This document shows, piece after piece, positions 9,349 to 19,004 of a DNA stretch of 64,000 bases; position 1 is the stretch's first letter, and every line of letters begins with the position of its first letter. The stretch spans positions 18,317 through 82,316 of the forward strand of contig JAJEDE010000007.1 of assembly GCA_022821645.1 (NCBI GenBank), read 5' to 3'. The notes below the pieces were generated by a model, which saw only the letters and a list, made by a program, of their open reading frames with translations, was not told where the DNA came from and searched no databases. Source of the DNA: Chloroflexota bacterium. GTDB lineage: Bacteria; Chloroflexota; UBA11872. The position numbers and the translations under genes are program-made.

Positions 9349-10509
9349 ATGGACTCGTGGAATCGCAAGTTGCGGATGGGCATGGTCGGCGGCGGCCCGG
9401 GGTCTTTTATCGGCCCGGTGCATCGGATGGTCGTGGCCATGGAGCAGCAGGCCGAGATGGTGGCTGGTGTGTTTTCGCGCGACGCGGATCTCAACCGCGA
9501 AACGGGCGCCGAGCTTTACCTGGACCCTGGCCGGGTTTACGCCTCGTACACCGAAATGGCCGCCGCCGAAGCCGCCTTTCCCGCCGATGAGCGCATCGAC
9601 TTCGTCAGCATCGTCACTCCCAACGTCTCCCACTTCGACATCTGCCGCGCGTTCCTGGAAGCCGGCATCCACGTCGTCTGCGACAAGCCGATGACCTACA
9701 CGCTGGAGCAGTCCGAGCAACTTGTAGAGATCGTCGAGGAGTCTGGCCTGGTCTTTGCCCTGACCCACAACTACACCGGCCACCCCATGGTCCGGCAGGC
9801 GCGCGCGCTGTTCAGGTCCGGCCAGATGGGGCGGGTGCGCAAGGTCATTGTCGAGTACCTGCAGGACTTCCTGGCCACGCCGCACGAGAAACTCGGTATG
9901 CGACAGGCCGAGTGGCGGCTGGACCCCGCTCGCTCCGGCATCGGCGCCACCATCGGCGACATCGGCACCCACGCGTTCAACCTGCTTGAGTACGTCACCG
10001 GTGAGAAGGTGAGTGAAATGTGCGTGGACCTCAGCACCTTCCTGCCAGACCGCACGCTGGACGAAGACGTCAACGCCCTGCTGCGCCTGGAGGGCGGCGG
10101 CAAGGGCCTGTTGACAGCCAGCCAGATCGCCACCGGCGAGGAAAACGGCATCACCCTGCGCGTCTACGCCGAACACGGCGCGATTCGCTGGGGGCAGGAG
10201 AACCCGAACTACCTGGACGTCTGGCGACTCGGCGAACCGCGCCAGACTTTCAGCCGCGCCCAGGGTTACCTGGACGCGCATGCCTCGGCCGCCGGACGCA
10301 TCCCGCCCGGCCATCCCGAGGGCTACCTGGAAGCCTTTGCCCAGATCTACGTTGGCGCGTTGGCCGCCATCCGCCGCCACCTCGACGGCGACCCGATGCC
10401 GACCGAGGAGTACGACTTCCCGACGGCGCACGACGGGCTGCGGGGGATGCAGTTCATTTACCGCGCGGTGGAGTCGTCACAGAAGGGGGCGGCGTGGGTG
10501 TCGCTTTAG
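9349..10509 (+). CDS. Gfo/Idh/MocA-family NAD(P)-dependent oxidoreductase, 386 aa
   Basis: This is a Rossmann-fold sugar or cyclitol dehydrogenase. The nucleotide-binding loop is GMVGGGPGSFIGPVHR at residues 11-26. The sequence HVVCDKPMTYTLEQ is the family's (E/D)KP motif, supplying the active-site lysine. GDIGTHAFNLLEYVTG holds the catalytic-domain Asp and His. The length is standard. AAAGGA lies 8 bp before ATG 9349; the frame is open further upstream, but that would run into the preceding gene. It is the second gene of a two-gene operon with the isomerase at 8268, which suggests coupled oxidation and isomerisation of one substrate. Confidence 0.92.
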   Translation: MDSWNRKLRMGMVGGGPGSFIGPVHRMVVAMEQQAEMVAGVFSRDADLNRETGAELYLDPGRVYASYTEMAAAEAAFPADERIDFVSIVTPNVSHFDICRAFLEAGIHVVCDKPMTYTLEQSEQLVEIVEESGLVFALTHNYTGHPMVRQARALFRSGQMGRVRKVIVEYLQDFLATPHEKLGMRQAEWRLDPARSGIGATIGDIGTHAFNLLEYVTGEKVSEMCVDLSTFLPDRTLDEDVNALLRLEGGGKGLLTASQIATGEENGITLRVYAEHGAIRWGQENPNYLDVWRLGEPRQTFSRAQGYLDAHASAAGRIPPGHPEGYLEAFAQIYVGALAAIRRHLDGDPMPTEEYDFPTAHDGLRGMQFIYRAVESSQKGAAWVSL

Positions 10510-10540
10510 AGGGCTCTGGCTAGAGGCCGCGTATCACCTT

Positions 10541-11764
10541 CTACAGATTCGTGAGGATGTCTCCTTCGATCCGCTGAAACTTCTCGGCAACTACTGCCTC
10601 GTTCAGCTCGATCCCGAGTCCGGGCCGTTCGGGAACGGTTACGTGGCCGTCGACGGGCAGGACGGGGTTGATGAGCAGGTCGTCCATGAGGCGGTTGTTG
10701 ATGGTCTGGTGTTCGAGGGTGTAGCGGTTGGGGATGGCGGCGACGAAGTGGGCGGTGGCTGCGAAGGAGATGCCGGTGGTCCAGCTGTGGGGGATACAGA
10801 GCTTGCCGCGCGCTTCCAGCCAGCGGGCGAAGCGGCGGGCCTGGTCCAGGCCGACCCAGGTGACGTCCAGGTTGACGATGTCCAGCGCGTCGCTGTCGAT
10901 CAGGCGGCGCACGACGCGGGGATCGAAGGTCGTCTCGCCGCCGGAAATCGGCACGCCGGACTCTTCCCGTAGCCGCCGGTAGACGGTGACGCTGTCGGCG
11001 TCGGTGGCTTCGGCGGTGATGCCGCGGTAGGAGGCGTCGTCTTCCGCGCGCATGATCGGGTCTTCGAACCAGCGAAAGTTCAGCTCGTGCAGCCCGCGGG
11101 CCAGCTCCAGCACCTCGTCCGCCTCGTCGGGGCTGAAGCGCATGTTGGCGTCGAGCATCAGCTCGAAGTCTGGACCGACGGCGTCGCGCAGGCGTCCCAA
11201 CAGGTCCAGGAATCGGCCCGGCGTCACCTCGGAGCGCGCCCAGGAGGTTCCAATACGCAGCTTCATGGCCGTGTAGCCGTTTGCCTGATGTTCCAGCGCT
11301 TCTTCGATCAGCTGGTCCGGGCGGTCGAACCAGGCCCAGCTCACGCCGCCGCTGGCGTAGCAGCGCAGGCGCGGTTGGGCCAGGCCCTCGGTGTCCAGCA
11401 GCCGGTATACGGGCGTGTCGGTGGCCTTGCCCACGATGTCCCAGCAGGCCACGTTGGCGGCGGCCAGGGCGAGGTTGGTGTCGAGGTCGGGTCCAAACAC
11501 CGTCAGCTTGTCGGCGTCGAAGGGGCTGCGACCGAGGAGCCGGGGGCGAACGACATCGCGTACCGCACGAATCCGGGTGTCGATATCGGACCAGGGCATG
11601 ATCTCGCCCAGGCCGGTGATGCCCTCGTCGGTATGCACGCGCAACACAATGGCGTTGAAGTGCATGGCCAGCGGCTCGCGCTGGCCGCGTCCGCCGGCAT
11701 ACCAGCGGTCGGCCTCGGGGAAGGCGTAACTGCAGACGAAGGTCTCGATGTCGGTGATGCGCAT
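10541..11764 (-). CDS. mandelate racemase / enolase-superfamily enzyme, 407 aa
   Basis: This is an enolase-superfamily acid-sugar dehydratase or racemase of the mandelate-racemase subgroup. The capping domain starts MRITDIETFVC. The barrel shows MKLRIG (K-x-R base pair region), LMLDAN, RWFEDP and ISGGETTF (metal ligands Asp, Glu, Glu), and CIPHSWTTG (the His of the His-Asp dyad). The start ATG 11764 matches the family N-terminus; the frame is open upstream but that stretch lies inside the preceding gene. It lies 16 bp downstream of the RraA-like gene, so dehydration of an acid sugar followed by retro-aldol cleavage is a reasonable pathway guess. Confidence 0.92.
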   Translation of the reverse strand: MRITDIETFVCSYAFPEADRWYAGGRGQREPLAMHFNAIVLRVHTDEGITGLGEIMPWSDIDTRIRAVRDVVRPRLLGRSPFDADKLTVFGPDLDTNLALAAANVACWDIVGKATDTPVYRLLDTEGLAQPRLRCYASGGVSWAWFDRPDQLIEEALEHQANGYTAMKLRIGTSWARSEVTPGRFLDLLGRLRDAVGPDFELMLDANMRFSPDEADEVLELARGLHELNFRWFEDPIMRAEDDASYRGITAEATDADSVTVYRRLREESGVPISGGETTFDPRVVRRLIDSDALDIVNLDVTWVGLDQARRFARWLEARGKLCIPHSWTTGISFAATAHFVAAIPNRYTLEHQTINNRLMDDLLINPVLPVDGHVTVPERPGLGIELNEAVVAEKFQRIEGDILTNL

Positions 11765-11780
11765 GTCGGTCGGCGCCTTC

Positions 11781-12554
11781 CTAGAGCCGGAACTCGCGTT
11801 CGAGCGGGTCGCGGCCTTGCGCTCGCAGCCACTCCTGGAACTCGGCCAGGACTTCGGCGTTGGGCGGATAGTGGGTGTGCAGGCTGCCGCGGCCGGCGCT
11901 GATCTCTTCGCGGATCCAGACTTCCAACTCCTCGTGCGTCGAGGCTTCCGCGATGACTTCGTCAACCGCGTGCGGTGGTATCACCACCACGCCGTCGCCG
12001 TCGCCCAGCACGATGTCGCCCGGCATCACGGCCACCTCGGCAATCTGCACCGGCTCCTGGCTGCCCACCGACATCAGGCGGCGGTCGATGCCCTGGCCGT
12101 GCACTCCGCGGGCGTAGAGCGGGAGGCCGACTTCACGAATGGCCGTGATGTCGCGGCAGACGCCGTCGATCACGATGCCGAGTCCACCGCGCGCCTGGAC
12201 GCGTCGGGTGAAGATGTCGCCCACCACGGCGGCTTCCAGGCAGCCGCGGGCGTCGATGACCATGATTTCACCCGGTTCGATCGACTCCAGCGCGTTGCGG
12301 TGGGGTGAACTCTCGAGGTCGGCGTACTGCGCCTTCACCAGGTCTTCGCGCTTCTGGATGAATCGCAGCGTGCGCGCCCGTCCCACCATGCGGCCGCCCT
12401 GCGGCGGCGCCAGCGGGTTGATGCCCGTCGTGTAGGCAAAGTCAAACCCCAGCTTGCCCAGGGCCGCGGTGACGGTGGGCGTCGCCAGTTCGGCCAGCGC
12501 GTCCAGGGCGGCTTGGTCTACGGATACGTCGCTCGAAGGCGCGAAGTCGGCCAT
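11781..12554 (-). CDS. RraA-like / HMG-CHA-type aldolase, 257 aa
   Basis: The protein belongs to the RraA/4-hydroxy-4-methyl-2-oxoglutarate aldolase family. The core reads [20 protein letters not shown] followed directly by VCRD, which is the conserved R-D pair that binds metal and substrate in class II pyruvate aldolases of this type. The sequence [15 protein letters not shown] and the tail [18 protein letters not shown] are equally typical. It is longer than the minimal 160-residue RraA, having N- and C-terminal extensions as in the true aldolases. It precedes the enolase-superfamily gene on the same strand. Cleavage of a 2-keto acid to pyruvate is likely but not provable here. Confidence 0.88.
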   Translation of the reverse strand: MADFAPSSDVSVDQAALDALAELATPTVTAALGKLGFDFAYTTGINPLAPPQGGRMVGRARTLRFIQKREDLVKAQYADLESSPHRNALESIEPGEIMVIDARGCLEAAVVGDIFTRRVQARGGLGIVIDGVCRDITAIREVGLPLYARGVHGQGIDRRLMSVGSQEPVQIAEVAVMPGDIVLGDGDGVVVIPPHAVDEVIAEASTHEELEVWIREEISAGRGSLHTHYPPNAEVLAEFQEWLRAQGRDPLEREFRL

Positions 12555-12699
12555 GCGCGTGGATTCCAAAGCGCGTGCAGCCCCGATTGTGCGCGTTCGG
12601 CGGTCACCGCGCACGGGGGCGGCTTCACGCGCGTTCGCCGCGCGGCGCGTAGGATGCCAATGGCACGGTGGCCATTCGAACTTCCCAGGAGCGCGCCTC

Positions 12700-13482
12700 A
12701 TGGCGGATTCCATCCGCGTCACTGTTTGGAACGAATTCCGACACGAACAGCGCAACCCCAAGATTGCGGCGATCTACCCGGACGGCATCCACGGCGCCAT
12801 CGCGGGGCCGCTGGCGAAGCATGGCGATCTTGAAGTCCGCACCGCCACCCTGGACGAGCCGGAGCACGGGCTGACCGATGAGGTGCTGGCGGCTACCGAC
12901 GTGCTGACCTGGTGGGGGCACACGGCCCACGGCGAAGTGGACGACGCCTTCGTGGAGCGCCTTCGCAAGCGTGTGTGGGAAGGCATGGGCCTGGTGGTGT
13001 TGCATTCCGGCCATCTCTCAAAGATCTTCTCGTCCCTCATGGGCACCAGCTGCTGGCTGAAGTGGCGGGAGGCGGACGAGCGAGAGCGCATCTGGGTGGT
13101 GGACCCGTCGCACCCCATCGCGGCGGGTCTGGGCGAGTACTTCGAGATTCCGCAGTGCGAGATGTACGGGGAGCACTTTGACATTCCGCCACCTGACGAG
13201 TTGGTGTTCATCAGCTGGTTCGAGGGTGGCGAGGTCTTCCGCAGCGGCTGCACCTTCCGGCGCGGCAACGGCAAGATCTTCTACTTCCGACCCGGGCACG
13301 AAACGCTGCCCATCTACCACCAGGCCGAAGTCCAGCACGTGATCGCCAACGCCGTGCGCTGGTGCGCGCAGCCCAGAGGCGTCTATCACGGTTACGGCAA
13401 CTATTTGCCGCGTGAGGAACTGGAGGGCTACACCGGCCCGGACTTCAGCGGACACCCGGACGACGTGGCGGCCAAGGGCTAG
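12700..13482 (+). CDS. ThuA-domain protein, 260 aa
   Basis: This is a ThuA-like (trehalose utilisation, class I glutamine amidotransferase-like fold) protein. Diagnostic segments are [11 protein letters not shown] at the N-terminus, [42 protein letters not shown] and [16 protein letters not shown]. The ATG at 12700 matches the family N-terminus; the frame is open further upstream but that lies over the divergent RraA-like gene. It is transcribed away from the RraA-like gene with 145 bp between the starts, so both promoters probably lie in that gap. ThuA proteins accompany sugar catabolic genes and Gfo/Idh enzymes; the precise activity is not established. Confidence 0.88.
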   Translation: MADSIRVTVWNEFRHEQRNPKIAAIYPDGIHGAIAGPLAKHGDLEVRTATLDEPEHGLTDEVLAATDVLTWWGHTAHGEVDDAFVERLRKRVWEGMGLVVLHSGHLSKIFSSLMGTSCWLKWREADERERIWVVDPSHPIAAGLGEYFEIPQCEMYGEHFDIPPPDELVFISWFEGGEVFRSGCTFRRGNGKIFYFRPGHETLPIYHQAEVQHVIANAVRWCAQPRGVYHGYGNYLPREELEGYTGPDFSGHPDDVAAKG

Positions 13483-13600
13483 CTTCACCGAGGTATGGCT
13501 TCGCGCCGCCGCTGGAGCGTGCGGTGGGTAGAGTCCCGAGGCGCGTCCCTGCACTGTAGGCGTAGGATGCAGGGTGGCTGAAGCGGGGGAGATCGATCCA

Positions 13601-14305
13601 ATGGTGCAGGGCTATCCGGGACAGGCGGGCATCTGGTTTCAGGGTGATCCGGAGGTCATCAAGGACTATCTCGAATTCAATCCCGTGGGCATCGTGACCA
13701 ACACACTGGTTCTGGACGGGTTGGTCGACACGTACGGTCCGATGCTGGGCGTGATCGAGCGCTACCTGGAACTCGACAATGACGGCCCGGTGGTGGTGGA
13801 AGTGGACGGCGACACGACGGGGGACATCGTCAACGCCTCCGCCCCCTTCCAGGCGCTGTCCGAGCGCGTCGTGATGAAGATCCCCAGCACCAGCAAGGGC
13901 TTCCGGGCCATCGCCCGCATGAAGGCCGAGGGACGCGAGTCCATGGTCACCACCCTGTTCTCGGCCAGCCAGGCGGTGGCGGCGGTGCAGGTCGGTGCGA
14001 CGTACATCGCCCCATTCGTCGGCCCCCTGATCGACTCCGGCGCCGACGCTGGCGCCATTGTGAGCGATATCGTCCAGGTCGTGCGCGGGCGGGCCAATCA
14101 GCCGTATGTGCTGGGCGGCATCATCCGCAACTGGATCGCCGCCGACGTGGCGTTGCGCGCCGGCTGCGATGGTGTCGTGGTGTTTCCGCACCATTTTGAG
14201 GAGATGATGCTCCACGCAGGCACGTCGGAGTGGAACGCCACGTTCCGCGGGCATTGGGACCGCATGGTGGACAAGGGGGCGCTTGCCGGGGTGATCGACG
14301 GCTGA
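13601..14305 (+). CDS. transaldolase / fructose-6-phosphate aldolase-like protein, 234 aa
   Basis: This is a small class I aldolase of the TalC/FSA transaldolase family. VVMKIPST contains the Schiff-base lysine. GIVTNTLVL corresponds to the strand-2 block (normally GVTTNPSL), and TTLFSASQAVAAVQVGATYIAPFVGP is the highly conserved late-barrel segment. The length matches the short bacterial family. The start at 13601 is preferred because GGGGGAGA lies 8 bp upstream; a GTG at 13574 would add 9 residues and has no ribosome site. It stands alone downstream of the ThuA gene and may close a sugar-degradation route. Confidence 0.88.
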   Translation: MVQGYPGQAGIWFQGDPEVIKDYLEFNPVGIVTNTLVLDGLVDTYGPMLGVIERYLELDNDGPVVVEVDGDTTGDIVNASAPFQALSERVVMKIPSTSKGFRAIARMKAEGRESMVTTLFSASQAVAAVQVGATYIAPFVGPLIDSGADAGAIVSDIVQVVRGRANQPYVLGGIIRNWIAADVALRAGCDGVVVFPHHFEEMMLHAGTSEWNATFRGHWDRMVDKGALAGVIDG

Positions 14306-14392
14306 GCCGCGATGCGCCCGCGTGCGTGGGACGGCGTTTGATATTTAGAAGTCGAACCTGATAGCGCGCTTTGGCATTGCCGCAGACACAGG

Positions 14393-14440
14393 CTTCGGGC
14401 ACAATCCCCAACCGTGTGCCGAAGACAGCCTCTCGGCTGT
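14393..14440 (+). promoter_or_regulatory. two adjacent leader hairpins before the aapJ-like ribosome site
   Basis: Hairpin A pairs 14393-14403 with 14415-14424 (10 pairs with one bulged G). Hairpin B pairs ACAGCC at 14425-14430 with GGCTGT at 14435-14440 around a TCTC loop. The strong ribosome site GAGGGAGGAA begins at 14441, right after hairpin B. No U-run follows, so this is not a simple terminator. Translational control or mRNA protection of the substrate-binding-protein gene is inferred. Confidence 0.4.
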
Positions 14441-14453
14441 GAGGGAGGAATAT

Positions 14454-15542
14454 ATGGGGCGGGCTCGGACGCTGTTCAAGCTGGGGTTGGTTGTTGTGGC
14501 CCTGGCGCTAGCAATCGCCGCAATCGCGGCCTGCGGTGAAGAAGAAGAGGCGGATACGACCGTTGTCAACCGTCTCGCCGCCGTCAAGGAACGCGGCACC
14601 CTCATCTGTGCCAGCCGTAACGACGTTCCGGGCTACGGTTCGCTGGACGCGGCCGGCCGCAATGTCGGCTTTGACATCGACCTGTGCCGCGCCGTGGCGA
14701 CGGCCGTGCTGGGCGACCCCGAAGCGATCCAGATCAACTACATCACCGCGGCTGAGCGTGGCCCGACCATCCAGTCCGGTGAAGTTGACCTGCTGGTCCG
14801 CACCGTCACGTGGACAACCTCCCGCGACGCGCAATGGGGCAACTATGTCCACACGACCTTCTACGACGGTCAGGGCTTCATGGTTCCGCGGAACCTGGGC
14901 GTTTCCTCGGCCCTGGAGTTGGGCGGCGCCGCCGTCTGCGTGACCGCCGGAACCACGACCGAGCTGAACATGGCCGACTTCTTCCGTCAGAACAACCTGG
15001 AGTACAACCCGCAGGTGTTCGAGGACACGGACGTGGTGCTTGAGGCGTACCAGGAAGGCCAGTGCGACGTCTTCACCAACGACCGCTCGCAGTTGGCCGC
15101 GCTCCGCAGCGCCCTGCCTAACCCGCAGGACCACGTGATCCTCCCGGAGACCATCTCCGAGGAGCCGCTGGGTCCGGTGGTTCCGCACGGTGACGAGCAG
15201 TGGTTCGACATCGTCAAGACCATCATGGCCGGCCTGATTTACGCCGAGGCGTACGGGATCACCAGCGCGAACTACGCGCAGGTGGCTGGCGGCGACAACG
15301 TCAAGGCCAAGCGCCTGCTCGGTACCGAAGGCAGCTTCGGCCAGGAGACGCTGGGCCTGAGCGAGACCTTCATGCAGGACGTGATCTCGGCCGTGGGCAA
15401 CTACGGTGAGATCTACGACCGCAACCTCGGGCCGGGCGGCATTGACCTCCCGCGCGAGGGTGGTCGCAACGCGCTCTGGGCCAACGCTCCGTGCACGGAC
15501 TGCCCCAAGGGCGGTCAGATCTACGCACCGCCGCTGCGCTAA
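14454..15542 (+). CDS. aapJ: amino-acid ABC transporter substrate-binding lipoprotein (AapJ-like), 362 aa
   Basis: This is a family-3 solute-binding protein for polar or general L-amino acids. The N-terminus is a hydrophobic signal ending AIAAC, so Cys27 should be lipidated and the protein tethered outside the membrane. Then follow GTLICASRNDVPGYG, VGFDIDLCRAVA, TWTTSRDAQWG and CDVFTNDRSQLA, which are typical AapJ/YhdW segments. The strong ribosome site at 14441 fixes the start. It heads a four-gene operon with two permeases and an ATPase. A hairpin right after the stop probably helps express this gene above the permeases, as the binding protein is needed in excess. Confidence 0.93.
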   Translation: MGRARTLFKLGLVVVALALAIAAIAACGEEEEADTTVVNRLAAVKERGTLICASRNDVPGYGSLDAAGRNVGFDIDLCRAVATAVLGDPEAIQINYITAAERGPTIQSGEVDLLVRTVTWTTSRDAQWGNYVHTTFYDGQGFMVPRNLGVSSALELGGAAVCVTAGTTTELNMADFFRQNNLEYNPQVFEDTDVVLEAYQEGQCDVFTNDRSQLAALRSALPNPQDHVILPETISEEPLGPVVPHGDEQWFDIVKTIMAGLIYAEAYGITSANYAQVAGGDNVKAKRLLGTEGSFGQETLGLSETFMQDVISAVGNYGEIYDRNLGPGGIDLPREGGRNALWANAPCTDCPKGGQIYAPPLR

Positions 15543-15575
15543 GCGCGGCAACTGGCGAGTTCGCTCGCCGCGGTC

Positions 15576-15603
15576 TCGGGGGGACGCATTCGCGTCCCCC
15601 CGA
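15576..15603 (+). terminator. 12-bp perfect hairpin between binding-protein and permease genes
   Basis: Positions 15576-15587 pair perfectly with 15592-15603 around an ATTC loop; the stem is very GC-rich. It lies 34 bp after the aapJ-like stop and 55 bp before the next start. The following bases are AAACTCTTAA, so the T-tract is poor. Partial termination or 3'-end protection of the aapJ message is the likely role (inference). Confidence 0.6.
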
Positions 15604-15657
15604 AACTCTTAAGGGCATTTCCTGTAGGCTGACGCGGGCCGACAGCGACGGGGGCAA

Positions 15658-16842
15658 TTGCACAGCGCCGTGACGCGACTGCTCTATGTCCAGGGCGTTC
15701 CGATTTGGCGCAACGTGGTCGCCCTGCGCTGGGCTGTGCAGGTTGTTTCGGCGGTCGTGGTGCTCTCCACGATCACCCTGTTTCTGCTCAATGTCGCTCG
15801 CGAGATCGATGCGCGCGACATCCCCTTCGGCTTCACCTTCCTTGACCGCGCCGCCCAGATTCCAATCGGCGAAGCCGTCATTCCCTACCAGCCGTCCGAT
15901 TCATATCTGTACGGATTGGTCGTGGCCGCACTCAACACGGTCAGGGCCTCGGTGCTTGGCGTCATCCTGGCGACCGCCATCGGAATCCTGATCGGCGTGG
16001 CTCGTCTGTCGCCCAACTGGCTGCTGAGCCGTATTGCACTCGTCTACATCGAGGTCTTTCGAAACATCCCCCTCATCGTGCAGTTGCTTTTCTGGCTCAC
16101 CATCGTGCTTACCCTGCCCAGGGTGGCGGAAGGCTACGTTATCGGCGACACGGTCTTCATCAACAACAGCGGCCTTTACCTTCCCTGGTTTGAGGCGCAG
16201 GACGGCTTCTGGCCGTGGGCCCTGATCACGGCGATTGGCGTGGCGCTGGCGGTCTACGCCTTCAGGCGCCTGAGTCGACGCGAAATCGAGACTGGCCACC
16301 CGAGCTATCCGTTGCTCGCGGCTGCCGTGATCGCCATCGGACTCAGCCTCGTCGCCCTGCTGATCCTGGGGCCCCTGGCGATCGACATCCCGCAGATCGA
16401 GGGGCGCTTCGGGCGGCTGCAGGGCGGCGCGCAACTGAGCGGCAGCTTCATGGCGCTGCTGGTTGGGCTGGTGGTCTACACCTCGGCATTCATTGCAGAA
16501 ATCGTCCGAGCCGGCATCCAATCGGTCGGCAAGGGCCAGACCGAGGCGGCCCGGTCGGTCGGGCTCTCGGGAATGCTGACGCTGCGGCACGTGACCTTCC
16601 CGCAAGCGCTGCGCGTCATCATTCCGCCGCTGATCAGCCAATTTCTCAACCTGACCAAGAACTCCAGCCTGGCCGCTGCCATTGGCTACCCGGACCTAGT
16701 CAGCGTGGCCAACACGATGACGCAGATCGCGCCGGCGATCTCGCTGTTCATGATCGTGATGGTCAGCTACCTGTCCATGAGCCTGCTTTACTCGCTCATC
16801 GGCAACCTCTACAACCGCATGATCCGGTTCAAGGCCGCGTGA
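15658..16842 (+). CDS. aapQ: amino-acid ABC transporter permease (AapQ-like), 394 aa
   Basis: This is an inner-membrane permease of the His/Glu/Gln/Arg family in its long AapQ/YhdX form. An N-terminal helix and a membrane segment NTVRASVLGVILATAIGILIG begin the transport core. VFRNIPLIVQLLFW marks the family, and AARSVGLSGMLTLRHVTFPQALR is the EAA loop that contacts the ATPase. Multiple hydrophobic helices are visible. The likely start is TTG 15658 with GGGG five bases upstream; GTG 15670 is an alternative. It is followed after 10 bp by the second permease, with which it should form a heterodimer. Confidence 0.92.
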   Translation: MHSAVTRLLYVQGVPIWRNVVALRWAVQVVSAVVVLSTITLFLLNVAREIDARDIPFGFTFLDRAAQIPIGEAVIPYQPSDSYLYGLVVAALNTVRASVLGVILATAIGILIGVARLSPNWLLSRIALVYIEVFRNIPLIVQLLFWLTIVLTLPRVAEGYVIGDTVFINNSGLYLPWFEAQDGFWPWALITAIGVALAVYAFRRLSRREIETGHPSYPLLAAAVIAIGLSLVALLILGPLAIDIPQIEGRFGRLQGGAQLSGSFMALLVGLVVYTSAFIAEIVRAGIQSVGKGQTEAARSVGLSGMLTLRHVTFPQALRVIIPPLISQFLNLTKNSSLAAAIGYPDLVSVANTMTQIAPAISLFMIVMVSYLSMSLLYSLIGNLYNRMIRFKAA

Positions 16843-16852
16843 GGGCCCAGGC

Positions 16853-18130
16853 ATGACCGCGCGCGCCGCTCCCGCCCCGCTTCCGCCGGCCACAACCGTC
16901 GGACTTCAGGGATGGCTGCGGCAAAACCTCTTCAGTTCCAGGGGCAACAGCATTGTCACGGTCGTCCTGGCTGTGGTGCTGGTCTGGTTCGTCTTCAACC
17001 TCGGCAGCTGGGTCCTTGTGGAGGCCGACTGGACCGTCATCATCAGCCGTGTGCCGCTATACGTCGTGGGGCTGTATCCCTACGAGGGCTATTGGCGGCT
17101 CTGCATCTGCCTGCTGCTGATCAGCGTGCTGCTGGGCATGACCTGGCGGGCCTGGCCCAACGCCGCGCGACGCTTCGCCTTTGCCTTTGGCGCGATCATG
17201 CTGTTCGTCGGCGTGTTCCCGCATGAGATGGCGCCGGTCCATCGGGCCCTGTTGCTGATGAACCTCCCATTCATCGGCCTCGGCTACGTCCTGACCCCTC
17301 GTCCCGCGGAAACAAGCCCCGGTCGCCTGGAGGCGGTCGCGGGCAGTGCGCTGGCCCCGGCCCTCGAGCGCGTGGCCATCATCTCAACGTCCCGGCGCAT
17401 GGTCATCGCGGCGCTTGTCGCCCTGGTGCTGATCATGATCCTGATCCTGGGAATTGCCGGAGTGCCGGGCCTCGACCCCGTCAATCCGCAGGATCTCGGC
17501 GGTCTGATGATCAACTTGCTGCTGGCCTTCTTCGGCATCGTCTGCTCGTTGCCCATCGGCATCGGGCTAGCGCTTGGGCGGCGCAGCAGCCTGCCGATTC
17601 TCAAGGTCGCCTGCGTGATCTTCATCGAGGTTATTCGCGGCGTACCCCTGATTACGCTGCTCTTCATGTCCCGCCACATCCTCCCGCTCACGTTCCCTGA
17701 AGATCTCAACATCGACCGCGTCTACTTGGCGGGCATCACGATCACGATCTTCTCGTCCGCCTACATGGCAGAAAACGTGCGCGGCGGGATGGCGGCGGTG
17801 CAGGCGGGGCAAACGGAGGCGGCCCAGGCGCTGGGCCTGCGCGGCTGGCAGACCACGCTCCTGATCACCCTGCCGCAGGGGCTGCGCAACATCATTCCGG
17901 CCATCGTCGGCCAGTTCATCAGCCTCTTCAAGGACACCAGCCTCGTCTACTTCATCGGCATGCTGGACCTGGTGGAGATGGGCCGCGTCAGCGTTCAGGG
18001 CAACCAGGAGTTCATCGACAACGGCCGCGAGGTTTACCTCTTCATTGCCCTGGTCTTCTGGGTTTTCTGCTTCAGCATGTCGTTCATCAGCCGGCGCATC
18101 GAGGGCGCCCTCGGCGTCGGTCGGCGCTAA
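16853..18130 (+). CDS. aapM: amino-acid ABC transporter permease (AapM-like), 425 aa
   Basis: This is the second, longer permease of the transporter, in the AapM/YhdY family. The first 200 residues contain four hydrophobic helices not found in short His permeases. The core begins at GGLMINLLLAFFGIVCSLPIGIGLALG, followed by VIRGVPLITLLFM and the EAA loop EAAQALGLRGWQTTLLITLPQGLR. The length agrees with the family. It starts 10 bp after aapQ and ends 24 bp before the ATPase gene. The heterodimer with AapQ would form the membrane channel. Confidence 0.92.
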   Translation: MTARAAPAPLPPATTVGLQGWLRQNLFSSRGNSIVTVVLAVVLVWFVFNLGSWVLVEADWTVIISRVPLYVVGLYPYEGYWRLCICLLLISVLLGMTWRAWPNAARRFAFAFGAIMLFVGVFPHEMAPVHRALLLMNLPFIGLGYVLTPRPAETSPGRLEAVAGSALAPALERVAIISTSRRMVIAALVALVLIMILILGIAGVPGLDPVNPQDLGGLMINLLLAFFGIVCSLPIGIGLALGRRSSLPILKVACVIFIEVIRGVPLITLLFMSRHILPLTFPEDLNIDRVYLAGITITIFSSAYMAENVRGGMAAVQAGQTEAAQALGLRGWQTTLLITLPQGLRNIIPAIVGQFISLFKDTSLVYFIGMLDLVEMGRVSVQGNQEFIDNGREVYLFIALVFWVFCFSMSFISRRIEGALGVGRR

Positions 18131-18154
18131 CCCGAGCCGCGGAGGAGTACAGCC

Positions 18155-18967
<813 letters not shown>

Positions 18968-19004
18968 TCCGACGAGCGCGAGTCACACGTAACCCCGAGC
19001 ATTC

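Noticed and set aside
8121..9494. A 457-codon leftward frame over the isomerase gene at 8268
   Set aside because: It is antisense to a clear TIM-barrel gene, is Arg/Gly/Val-rich and matches nothing recognisable.
9214..10431. A 405-codon leftward frame over the Gfo/Idh gene
   Set aside because: Same reason: the rightward frame has a Rossmann loop and DKP motif; the leftward one has no conserved pattern.
12555..12761. Upstream extension of the RraA-like gene to 12761
   Set aside because: It would overlap the divergent ThuA gene start, and the family N-terminus begins at the ATG at 12554.
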